DNA of 64,000 nt. Source: Bin87 sp965220505. Its GTDB lineage: Bacteria > Chloroflexota > Dehalococcoidia > Lucifugimonadales > UBA3495. The notes under the pieces were generated by a model. It was given only the letters and a program-made list of their open reading frames with translations. It was not told where the DNA came from and searched no databases. Within the stretch, counting starts at the first letter, position 1. Each line of letters begins with the position of its first letter. The translations under genes and the position numbers were made by a program. Where the stretch lies: positions 124,001 to 188,000 of the forward strand of contig CBDCQE010000003.1 of the NCBI GenBank assembly GCA_965220505.1, read 5' to 3'. Of the stretch, positions 51,310-58,791 are shown one piece after another.

Positions 51310-52395
51310 TCAGGCGACCTGGTACTGGGCGATAGCGTCCTGGCTGAAGGAAAGGCCCAGACCCGGACGGTCGGGCACCACCAGGTCCCCGTCCACGATG
51401 TCCGGCGTCTCGTCGAACAGCCGCAGCGACCACGGCATGTACTCCACCGTCAGCCCGTTGGGAATGGCTGAGATCGTGTGCACCTGCACCTCGGGTATCA
51501 GGTGGGACACCACCGGCAGGTTGAAGGCCTCAGCCATGCCGGCGATCTTGCGGAAGGGCGTGATGCCGCCGGCCCGCAGCAGGTCCACCATCACGATGTC
51601 GATGCTGCGTTGCTCGACCATGTGGCGGAAGGGCCGGATGCCGTAGACGTACTCGCCGGCCGCGATGGGCGTGGTCAGCGCATCGGCCACACGAGCCAGC
51701 CCCTGATAATCGTCCCGGGCCACCACGTCCTCCAGCCAGAAGAGGTGGTACTCCTCAACCATGCTGCCGATCTGGATGGCCTGGTTCACGTTCCAAAGCT
51801 GGTTGATGTCGCACATCAGGTCGATGTCGGGGCCGATGGCATCCCGCAGGGTGCGGATGCGGGCCACCTCGCGTGCGGCCGTGGATTCCGCGCCCATCTG
51901 CGTCTTCATCTGGCGAAATCCCTGCTCCACCAGGCGCGGGCCGGCCTCGGATAGGTACTCCAGACCCATGGGCCGCATCAGCGCGCCGCTGGCGTAGGTG
52001 GGCGCCCGGTCCCGGTAGCCGCCCATCAGCCCGCACACGGTCTGGTCCAGCGCCTTGCCCTTGATGTCCCACACCGCCATGTCGATGGGCGCCAGACCCA
52101 GCGACAAGATGCCTTCCGGCCCGGCCGACGAGCAGGCGTCCATCAGCTTGCCCCACACGGCCTCGGGATTCATCGGGTCTTCACCTACTGCCAGCTCCAC
52201 CAGGTCGTCCACCGCCCGCCGCAGCGCGTGCACCAGCGGGCCGCCGAAAAAGGTCAGGCCGATGCCGTTGATGCCCTCGTCGGTGTGGAGTTCCAGCGTG
52301 ACGAACTCGCGGGTGCCCGGTTGATCGATGCCCACCACCAGCGGGTTGTCCGCCGGTGTCTGCAGAACGCGCGTAGTGCCGCCGGTAATTCTCAT
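51310..52395 (-). CDS. Enolase-superfamily (mandelate racemase/muconate lactonizing type) enzyme
   Basis: A 361-residue enzyme starting at 52395 (MRITGGTTRVLQTP). Metal ligands are visible on successive barrel strands: LMCDINQLW, FWLEDVV and PIAAGEYVYG. The base His is in VVSHLIPEVQVHT, paired with the Asp of IVMVDLLRAGGI as in the mandelate racemase group. The usual KxK on strand 2 reads MKTQMG, so one base may be missing. It abstracts a proton alpha to a carboxylate, probably to dehydrate a sugar acid. SAR202-type genomes carry many such paralogues. Confidence 0.9.
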   Translation of the reverse strand: MRITGGTTRVLQTPADNPLVVGIDQPGTREFVTLELHTDEGINGIGLTFFGGPLVHALRRAVDDLVELAVGEDPMNPEAVWGKLMDACSSAGPEGILSLGLAPIDMAVWDIKGKALDQTVCGLMGGYRDRAPTYASGALMRPMGLEYLSEAGPRLVEQGFRQMKTQMGAESTAAREVARIRTLRDAIGPDIDLMCDINQLWNVNQAIQIGSMVEEYHLFWLEDVVARDDYQGLARVADALTTPIAAGEYVYGIRPFRHMVEQRSIDIVMVDLLRAGGITPFRKIAGMAEAFNLPVVSHLIPEVQVHTISAIPNGLTVEYMPWSLRLFDETPDIVDGDLVVPDRPGLGLSFSQDAIAQYQVA

Positions 52396-52531
52396 AAGGG
52401 TTAACTCCGTGCTTGGTATGGCGTAAGGCAATGTAGCACGCGCCTACAACACCGGCAACACGGATACGCAACGGCCACCGCTTCCTGACGAGTTTTGTGC
52501 GCCTGGCACTGGCAACAAGACAAAGAATCGA

Positions 52532-53002
52532 TTAAATCCAGGACGCCTTCCGGGGAGGAGCGGTAACTATGGTCACACCAAGTGCGGCGGCACGCAACAG
52601 ACTGGGTGGTTGGATGCTTTCGCCGATTATCACAGCCAGCGCCGGCTCACTGTACACGACAGCTAGAATATCCGCGCGCTGGCGTACCAGTTCAACATGG
52701 ATGTCACGGATGCTGACCGCAGCTTCGAAGACAGCCCACACACGCGCACCATCTGCTTCTCGGTGGCCGCGCAGCGTTACCAGGGAATTGGCTATTTCCA
52801 TATCGGCATTGCGCCGAACAATGCCCAGATCTTCCGCTTGTCTGATCTCTTCGACGTATTCGCGACCGAGATGGGTTCTCCGACCAACCACAATGTCGCA
52901 GTGATAAATCCGAAGATGCCGTAGCAAATCAGGCGTTACCCATTTTATTGCCGATAGAGGAACGGCATCATTGCTCAGTTCCCGGTGATCTATTGTAGTC
53001 AT
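52532..53002 (-). CDS. Predicted PD-(D/E)XK-like hypothetical protein
   Basis: A 156-residue protein starting at 53002 (MTTIDHREL), with a 10-codon longer alternative. The second half reads ARVWAVFEAAVSIRDIHVELVRQRADIL and ALAVIIGESIQPPSLL, like the beta-Glu-helix core of short nuclease-fold proteins found in Cyanobacteria and Chloroflexota, which usually carry a coiled coil upstream. The catalytic Lys is not obvious. Function unknown. It stands alone between divergent genes. Confidence 0.5.
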   Translation of the reverse strand: MTTIDHRELSNDAVPLSAIKWVTPDLLRHLRIYHCDIVVGRRTHLGREYVEEIRQAEDLGIVRRNADMEIANSLVTLRGHREADGARVWAVFEAAVSIRDIHVELVRQRADILAVVYSEPALAVIIGESIQPPSLLRAAALGVTIVTAPPRKASWI

Positions 53003-53146
53003 CTCGGTCCTCCCGCGGGGCTGTAGTGCCAAATAACGCCGGTTTCAATTGTATCCGGTCAACGTGAGTCGGTTTGACGCCCGCCCGCTGCGGGCGTAGC
53101 ATTACTTTCATCCAACCTGCTGTTTCCAGATACCCGGGAGGCGCTG

Positions 53147-54022
53147 ATGACGACTGTACCGAACAATACCGACGAAATCCGCCAGGCCGTCCAGGACCAC
53201 TACGGCCAGCGTGCCCTGCGGGTGATCCAGTTGACCGATGTCACGCCCCAGGGTGAGGGCTGCGGCGCCGAAAACTGCGGCCACGGAACCTGTGGCGCCG
53301 ACGACTGCGGCCATGACGCCGCGGCCTGCGGTTGCGGCGATACGACCGCCGCCGCCTGTTGCGGCCCCGCCGACACCGAACGCGCCATGGCTTTGTACAA
53401 CGAGGCCCAGCTCCAGGGCCTGCCCGTGGAGGCGATGGCGGCGTCCGCCGGCTGCGGCAACCCCACCGCGTTGGCCGACTTGCGCCCCGGCGAAACCGTG
53501 CTGGACCTGGGCTCCGGCGGCGGCATCGACTGCTTCATCGCGGCCGAGCAGGTGGGCGAGTCGGGCCGGGTCTTCGGGCTGGACATGACCCCCGAGATGC
53601 TCGCGCTGGCCAACGCCAACCGCGACCGCATGGGCATCACCAACGTCGAGTTTGTGAAGGGCCATCTGGAGGACATACCGTTGCCCGATGCCAGCGTAAA
53701 CGTGGTGATCAGCAACTGCGTCATCTGCCTGTCTCCCGACAAGGACGCTGTCTTCCGGGAAGCCTTCCGCGTGCTGACGCCCGGCGGCCGGCTGCACGTG
53801 TCCGACATGCTGGCGCTGACCGAAGACGGGCCGCGCCTGACCGACGCCGAGTCCTGGGCTTCCTGCATCGGCGGCGCCGAGTACCGCGGAACCTACTTGG
53901 GCCGCATGGAATCGGCCGGGTTCGTCGATATCGCGACCATTGACGAGTCGATCCGCCTGGACGAGGATGACGTTCCCCTGAACGTCGCCAGCGTCAAGGT
54001 GTCGGCACGCAAACCCGAGTAG
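53147..54022 (+). CDS. arsM: Arsenite S-adenosylmethionine methyltransferase ArsM
   Basis: A 291-residue ArsM-like protein. A Cys-rich segment at residues 38-85 (GCGAENCGHGTCGADDCGHD, then ACGCGD and ACCGP) precedes the SAM motif VLDLGSGGGIDCFIAAEQVG near residue 120. Then follow FVKGHLEDIPLPD and NVVISNCVICLSPDK, which holds the Cys conserved in ArsM, and SWASCIGGAEYRG with the last arsenite-binding Cys. It methylates arsenite for detoxification. The extra Cys/His-rich insertion is longer than in many homologues. No arsR or other ars gene is nearby. Confidence 0.9.
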   Translation: MTTVPNNTDEIRQAVQDHYGQRALRVIQLTDVTPQGEGCGAENCGHGTCGADDCGHDAAACGCGDTTAAACCGPADTERAMALYNEAQLQGLPVEAMAASAGCGNPTALADLRPGETVLDLGSGGGIDCFIAAEQVGESGRVFGLDMTPEMLALANANRDRMGITNVEFVKGHLEDIPLPDASVNVVISNCVICLSPDKDAVFREAFRVLTPGGRLHVSDMLALTEDGPRLTDAESWASCIGGAEYRGTYLGRMESAGFVDIATIDESIRLDEDDVPLNVASVKVSARKPE

Positions 54023-54035
54023 TCGCGCCGACATT

Positions 54036-54084
54036 CCGAAAGACTTCGGGAAGGGGCGGGCTCAATGGCTCGCCCTGCCTCATT
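54036..54084 (+). terminator. Hairpins after arsM
   Basis: Two potential stem-loops: CCGAAAGACTTCGG, and GGGCGGGC with GCTCGCCC around a TCAATG loop, followed by a T-containing tail. Likely transcription stop for arsM. Confidence 0.4.
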
Positions 54085-54114
54085 TCAAACCTGCCACGTC
54101 GCCGCATTGCGCGT

Positions 54115-54120
54115 TATAAT
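54115..54120 (+). promoter_or_regulatory. -10 box for the ABC ATPase pair
   Basis: GCGTTATAATGCCGG, 41 bases before the ATG at 54162. Confidence 0.45.
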
Positions 54121-54161
54121 GCCGGGGGTTGGCCGCAGCACCTCGGTTGAGATGGTCCATA

Positions 54162-55415
54162 ATGTCCGAAACGCCTCAGAATAGCAACGCTGACGATTAC
54201 GCTCGCCAGTTCATGCCGCCGGAGCGGCGCGCCCGGCTGGCCGCCGAACAACCACCCGCGAACGTCGTCGAGGAAACCGTTGCCGTAGTGGAAACTCCTC
54301 CGACACCCGTAGCGGATACCTCTCCGGCGCCGGTGGAGGAAGTCTCCGAGGTTCCAGCGGTGACCGCCGACATATCCGACGGGTCGCTGGGCGAGGCTCC
54401 GGTCTCCGCAGCGGCGCCGGCACGTCCTGCATCCGATAACGGCGCGCGGCCCGTCGCGCCGGCTCTGGCCCCCGAGCCGTGGCGCGACGCCCATGAGGAT
54501 GAAGAGACCACACCGGCGTACGTCGAGGCCAACGATCTCTTTAAGATTTACAAACCGGCGGACCTGGAAGTGGTTGCCCTGCGCGGCGTCGACCTCGAGG
54601 TACGGGCTGGAGAACTGATCGGCATCGTCGGCGCCAGTGGTTCGGGCAAGACCACCCTGCTGAACATACTCGCCGGACTGGAACGCCCCTCGGCCGGCCG
54701 CATCCGGGTGGGCGAGCGCGACCTGCTGGACATCACCGATCAGGACCTGGTCGCCTATCGCCGCCGCGAGGTCGGGTTCGTGTGGCAGGCCACCGGCCGA
54801 AACCTCGTGCCGTACCTCAGCGTGCGGGATAACATCGAGTTGCCCCAGGCCATAGCCGGCGCGGGCAAGCGACAGCGCCGCGAACGCGCCGAGGAACTGC
54901 TGGAAGCCCTGCAGATGTCCGACAAAGGCCGCCGCTACCCGTCGGAGCTATCCGGCGGCGAGCAGCAGCGGGTGGCCATCGCTGTGGCCCTGGCCAACAA
55001 CCCGCCGTTGCTCCTGGCAGACGAACCCACCGGCGAACTCGACACCAACATGGCCGAGGACGTCTTCCGGATGCTCCAGCGCATCAACCGTCGATTCGGC
55101 GTAACCATCATCATAGTGACCCACTACGCCGGCATCGCGCGCTGGGTGGACCGCGTGGTGCGTATCAGGGATGGGCGCATCGGCTCTGAGTCGTACCTCA
55201 TGTCCTCCTACCGGGGCGACGAAGGCCAGGAGGAGGAGTACCTGGTGGTCGACCGCGCCGGTCGTCTCCAGTTGCCCCGCGAGTACGTGGAGCAGTTGTC
55301 GCTGGAGGGACTGGCTACTGCCGGCATGGACGAGCATACCGGCTCCATTACCCTGCGCCCGGCCTCGGCTCCCCATCGCAGCCGGGAGAGGTGGGAGACC
55401 GTTGCCGACGACTAA
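54162..55415 (+). CDS. ABC ATPase with disordered N-tail and AbrB-like C-terminus
   Basis: A 417-residue MacB/LolD-type ATPase. Residues 1-118 are a Pro/Ala/Val/acidic disordered tail. The ATPase spans 120-345: Walker A GASGSGKTT at 157-165, an unusual Q-loop FVWQATGRNLVPYLS, signature LSGGEQQR at 263-270, Walker B LLLADEPTGELD and His of VTHYAGIA. Residues 359-400 (YLVVDRAGRLQLPREYVEQL) look like an AbrB/SpoVT swapped-hairpin motif. It is followed by a second ATPase gene and no permease. It may serve a MacB/FtsX-type permease encoded elsewhere. Confidence 0.88.
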   Translation: MSETPQNSNADDYARQFMPPERRARLAAEQPPANVVEETVAVVETPPTPVADTSPAPVEEVSEVPAVTADISDGSLGEAPVSAAAPARPASDNGARPVAPALAPEPWRDAHEDEETTPAYVEANDLFKIYKPADLEVVALRGVDLEVRAGELIGIVGASGSGKTTLLNILAGLERPSAGRIRVGERDLLDITDQDLVAYRRREVGFVWQATGRNLVPYLSVRDNIELPQAIAGAGKRQRRERAEELLEALQMSDKGRRYPSELSGGEQQRVAIAVALANNPPLLLADEPTGELDTNMAEDVFRMLQRINRRFGVTIIIVTHYAGIARWVDRVVRIRDGRIGSESYLMSSYRGDEGQEEEYLVVDRAGRLQLPREYVEQLSLEGLATAGMDEHTGSITLRPASAPHRSRERWETVADD

Positions 55416-55452
55416 GCGCTCTGTCCCCGATGTTGCGAACTGAGGTAACCCC

Positions 55453-56157
55453 ATGGCGGAAGTGACTGCTGCCCTGGCTTCGGAATCGGTCGTCCGCGAG
55501 TTCGGCGAAGGAGACAGCGCCGTTCGCGCGGTCAACGAAGTCACGGTGAATATCGCGCCCGGTGAGTTCGTGGCTCTGGTGGGCCGCTCCGGTTCCGGCA
55601 AGACCACCCTGCTGAACCTGCTGGCGGGACTGGACCGACCCAGCTCAGGCAAGGTGTGGTTCGAAGGACGCGAACTGTCTCAGATGCCGGAACGGGAACT
55701 GGTCGGTCTGCGCCGCGACCGCATTGGCTTCGTGTTCCAGTCCTTCGGGCTGATCCCCCTGCTGTCGGCATTCGAGAACGTGGAACTTCCCCTGCACATC
55801 GCCGGCATGTCGTGGCGCGACCGCCGCCGCCGCGCCAACGAGGCCCTGGACCTGGTGGGCCTTACCGGCCGCTCCGGCCATCGCCCCTACGAGCTATCCG
55901 GCGGCGAGCAGCAGCGCGTCGCCATCGCCCGCGCCCTGGTCGCTGACCCGTCCGTGCTCTTCGCCGACGAACCCACGGGCGAACTGGACAGCGTAACCGG
56001 ACAGACCATCGGCGGCATCATGCGCGACATCGGCGCCAGTCGCGGCGTCACCGTCGTCACCGCCACCCACGATCTGCTGCTGGCCGACATGGCTGACCGG
56101 CGCCTCCAGATGGCCGACGGGCGCATCGCTTCCGTCGACGGCAGCCTGTCCGGCTGA
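55453..56157 (+). CDS. ABC ATPase, MacB/LolD type
   Basis: A 234-residue ATPase subunit without extra domains. Walker A GRSGSGKTT, Q-loop GFVFQSFGLIPLLSAFENVELP, signature LSGGEQQRVAIARAL, Walker B VLFADEPTGELD and VTATHDLLLADMADR are all intact. It lies 37 bases after the AbrB-tailed ATPase. The pair probably energises one exporter as a heterodimer or two paralogous permeases, which are not in the window. Confidence 0.92.
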   Translation: MAEVTAALASESVVREFGEGDSAVRAVNEVTVNIAPGEFVALVGRSGSGKTTLLNLLAGLDRPSSGKVWFEGRELSQMPERELVGLRRDRIGFVFQSFGLIPLLSAFENVELPLHIAGMSWRDRRRRANEALDLVGLTGRSGHRPYELSGGEQQRVAIARALVADPSVLFADEPTGELDSVTGQTIGGIMRDIGASRGVTVVTATHDLLLADMADRRLQMADGRIASVDGSLSG

Positions 56158-56255
56158 GGCCAATCACGCGCCATCCGGCGAGGGGATTTCGCTACTCGGC
56201 GGGCTGAGGCGGTACGCCCGTCGAGGTCGTGCGACGTTTGTGCGCAAAGTTGAAA

Positions 56256-56285
56256 AGATCCCACCGATGCGTTCTAGTGGGATCT
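56256..56285. terminator. Weak hairpin between convergent genes
   Basis: AGATCCCAC pairs with GTGGGATCT around a 12-base loop, between the ABC pair and the convergent PaREP1-like gene. No clear T-tract. Confidence 0.35.
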
Positions 56286-56316
56286 GATGCTCGGGTTAGG
56301 ATTGGCCAACGATTGA

Positions 56317-56676
56317 CTACGCCCCGGTCAGCATGGGTAGGAGTTTGTCCAAAAGGTCCTTGACGTCTTCCAGTCTTTCGGCCACTTCGTCTGCTGGCGT
56401 GTCGTTTTCGTAGAAGTTCTCATGTAGCGCGCTGGCAGTGTCGAACAATCGGCGGATCTCGCCATCGCCGGTTTCAGCGCGGAGCCGGCTGGCGATCCTG
56501 TGGTAATGCCGGTGACGGTTGTGCTCCCAACCGCGTTGCTCGGCGATGGCCTTGAGCATCTGGGCAGTGGCGCCCCAGCCCTTCTCGGATGCCTGTGCCA
56601 GATCACCGGAGGATAATTCTTGCCTGGCCTGCGCGAGAAAATGTTCGCTGGCCTGTGCGTACTGCTGACTGGTCAT
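56317..56676 (-). CDS. PaREP1/HEPN-like protein
   Basis: A 119-residue helical protein starting at 56676. Helix 1 SEHFLAQARQELSSGDLAQASEKGWGATAQMLKAIAEQRGW and the HRHYHRIASRL segment match the PaREP1 family, which has the HEPN fold. HEPN proteins are often RNases or toxin partners, but no MNT-type nucleotidyltransferase is adjacent and the canonical R-x4-6-H motif is uncertain (RHRHYH). Function unknown. Confidence 0.7.
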   Translation of the reverse strand: MTSQQYAQASEHFLAQARQELSSGDLAQASEKGWGATAQMLKAIAEQRGWEHNRHRHYHRIASRLRAETGDGEIRRLFDTASALHENFYENDTPADEVAERLEDVKDLLDKLLPMLTGA

Positions 56677-56826
56677 CTGTGACTCCGCTTTGTGTCTGGG
56701 CAGATTAGCAAGTTCAACCCTCTTGGGCAATGGTATGTAAGCAGGTCCTATGGAATTACTCGGGTCCGGGTATGGAAATCACCTCATTCGTCGCCCCGTG
56801 GTTTGCGGCGTTCCGCACGGCCGTGT

Positions 56827-56832
56827 TATAGT
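56827..56832 (+). promoter_or_regulatory. -10 box for rpsU
   Basis: GTTATAGTC, 46 bases before the rpsU start. Confidence 0.35.
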
Positions 56833-56878
56833 CACGCTTACTTGGAAGTATCCTGGAACACGTAATCGGGAGCATTGC

Positions 56879-57064
56879 ATGGCTTACGTAACGCCGCGAG
56901 ATGGCGAAACCCCAGAGAGCCTGGTGAATCGATTCCGGGCGTCCGTACAACACGCCGGTATCCTGCGCGAACTGAAGGACCGCCGGTTCTTCCGCTCCAA
57001 GGCGCAGAAGGAGCGCCTGGCAGCCCAGCGGGCGGCCCGGCGACGCCGACGACAGCGGCGGTAA
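56879..57064 (+). CDS. rpsU: 30S ribosomal protein S21
   Basis: A 61-residue S21. The ATG at 56879 follows CGGGAGCATTGC. ETPESLVNRFRASVQHAGILRELKDRRFF is the S21 core (the 'E.lEsalkRFkr.v.k.GIl.E.rrre.yE' pattern) and the very basic Arg/Lys-rich tail binds 16S rRNA near the anti-Shine-Dalgarno region. It is a core translation gene and anchors this part of the window as housekeeping chromosome. Confidence 0.9.
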   Translation: MAYVTPRDGETPESLVNRFRASVQHAGILRELKDRRFFRSKAQKERLAAQRAARRRRRQRR

Positions 57065-57209
57065 GCCACCGCGGGGCTGACCCGCGGTCAGCTTTCGCAA
57101 ATTGACCGGTCGCGGGCGCGGTGCTAGACTCCGCCCGCGTCATAGACGGAATGGGCCGGCCGGGGCGCAAGCACGCCCGGCGGCGTTCTTCATATCAAGG
57201 AGGGCAGGT

Positions 57210-57551
57210 TTGCCGCGCTACGATTATCGCTGTACGGAGTGCTCAAACGAGTTCGAGTTGGTTCAAAAATTCAGCGAGGCCGGACAGGGAGAGTGCCCAT
57301 TGTGCGGCGGCGCCGGCCAGCGGGTATTCCACGCCGTGCCGGTGATTTACAAGGGCAGCGGCTTCTACACCACTGACTACGGCCGCCCCAAGCGCCCCGT
57401 CGAGAAGGAAGACGGCAAGGAGACCGCCTCCGAATCAACGTCATCCTCGAGTTCGTCCAACGGCAGCAGCGGCGACAGTTCGTCCGGCGACTCCGGTTCC
57501 TCCTCCGACTCGCCCGCCCCGGCCGCCGCGGCCGCCGGCGACTCCGCCTGA
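57210..57551 (+). CDS. FmdB-type zinc ribbon protein
   Basis: A 113-residue protein. The TTG start at 57210 follows AAGGAGGGCAGGT. The first 45 residues are the FmdB/CxxC regulatory zinc ribbon: PRYDYRCTECSNEFELVQKF and GECPLCGGAGQRVFHAVPV, with two C-x2-C pairs. A GSGFYTTDYGRP segment typical of the family follows. The last 45 residues are a disordered Ser/Gly/Ala tail. Role unknown; FmdB homologues were first linked to formamidase regulation. Confidence 0.85.
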   Translation: MPRYDYRCTECSNEFELVQKFSEAGQGECPLCGGAGQRVFHAVPVIYKGSGFYTTDYGRPKRPVEKEDGKETASESTSSSSSSNGSSGDSSSGDSGSSSDSPAPAAAAAGDSA

Positions 57552-57633
57552 TCGACCCCCTCGGCCATAGGACCAAGCGGGCCGCGCTCCAGGGTGCGGC
57601 CTTTCCATTGCCCGGCACCCATCGCCCGATACC

Positions 57634-58098
57634 ATGCGCGCCCTGATCCAGCGGGTGACCTCGGCCTCGGTCGCCATTGACGACACCGAGGTCGGAAGCA
57701 TCGGCCCCGGTTTGGTGGTGCTCCTCGGCGTCGCGGAGGGCGACGACGAGCCTGACGCCCGTTACCTGGTTGACAAGATCGTCAACATGCGCATCTTCGC
57801 CGACGAGCGGGGGCGCTTCAACCGGTCAGCCCTGGATGTTAATGGCGACGTGCTGGTTGTGTCCCAGTTCACGCTGCACGCCGACACGCGCCGCGGCCGG
57901 CGCCCGGACTTCACCGCCGCCGCCGACCCCGAAACGGCCAACCGCCTCTACGAACAGTCCGTGCAGATGTTCCGAGACACCGGCCTGACCGTGGCCACCG
58001 GCGAGTTCCAGGCCTATATGCAGGTCAGCCTGCAGAACGACGGCCCGGTAACCATCATGGTGGACAGCGCCGACCGGGGGCGACCCCGTCGAGGTTAG
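57634..58098 (+). CDS. dtd: D-aminoacyl-tRNA deacylase
   Basis: A 154-residue Dtd. MRALIQRVTSASVAIDD is the canonical start, and the active-site motifs VVSQFTLHADTRRGRRPDF and LQNDGPVTIMVDS (the Gly-cisPro-type loop) are present. It removes D-amino acids and glycine mischarged on tRNA. Length and all motifs are normal. Confidence 0.95.
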   Translation: MRALIQRVTSASVAIDDTEVGSIGPGLVVLLGVAEGDDEPDARYLVDKIVNMRIFADERGRFNRSALDVNGDVLVVSQFTLHADTRRGRRPDFTAAADPETANRLYEQSVQMFRDTGLTVATGEFQAYMQVSLQNDGPVTIMVDSADRGRPRRG

Positions 58099-58125
58099 TC
58101 AGTCGCGCAGTTCGTTGGCTCCGGC

Positions 58126-58656
58126 CTACCGGTGCCAACCCATCCCCTTGTACATCCCGCGCAGGAAGGCGATCTGGCCGCCGTGAGATACGCAGTCCCA
58201 GGTCATCTGGCCCAGGGCGGCCGCCACGGTTCTCGGCTCCGACACCGGCGGGATGATCTTCGCCTGCTGCATCTGGGCTTCCGTCAGGCCGGGCAGGTAT
58301 TCGCGCAGCGCGGAACGCACCTGCTCGAAATATTCCATCTGCAGGGCGCGTGATGGAGGCTGCCAGTCGCACACCATCTGGTGCGTCCAGCCCAGACCGC
58401 GGTTCTCGCCGTCGTCCGGCATCCCGAAGTGCTGCTCCCAGTTGTTGGTGTCCCAAAGCTGGGGCAGGTCGCGCAGGCGAGTGTGGATGAACGAATCGAT
58501 CACCCGGGACAGGTGCCACAGGATCCACGCCACCGAGTTGCAATCGTCGGCCGGTATGCGCGCGAATTCGTCGTCGTCCAGGTCCCGGAGCGCCAGGTCG
58601 ATGGTGGTGAAGTTGTTCTCCAGGGCCGAAATCAGGCCGTCGGCGGCTGCTGGCAT
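58126..58656 (-). CDS. DinB-family protein
   Basis: A 176-residue DinB-like four-helix protein. The start at 58656 follows CAGGAGGCGACCACC. Metal-ligand regions are VAWILWHLSRVIDSFIHTRL (first His) and LGQMTWDCVSHGGQIAFLRGMYKGM (C-terminal His). Presumed metal-dependent thiol transferase or stress protein; substrate unknown. It is convergent with dtd and divergent from ligA. Confidence 0.85.
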   Translation of the reverse strand: MPAAADGLISALENNFTTIDLALRDLDDDEFARIPADDCNSVAWILWHLSRVIDSFIHTRLRDLPQLWDTNNWEQHFGMPDDGENRGLGWTHQMVCDWQPPSRALQMEYFEQVRSALREYLPGLTEAQMQQAKIIPPVSEPRTVAAALGQMTWDCVSHGGQIAFLRGMYKGMGWHR

Positions 58657-58747
58657 GGTGGTCGCCTCCTGGTTGCGTGTTGACTCTAGGATAACAGTCT
58701 CAAAGACCGGGCACACGCCTTCGATGCATCGCCCCGACCGCCGGGAC

Positions 58748-58753
58748 TATACT
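58748..58753 (+). promoter_or_regulatory. -10 box for ligA
   Basis: GACTATACTACC, 38 bases before the ATG at 58792. Confidence 0.35.
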
Positions 58754-58791
58754 ACCGGCAACTCCGAAGCATCAACAGCAGGACATCGCAG

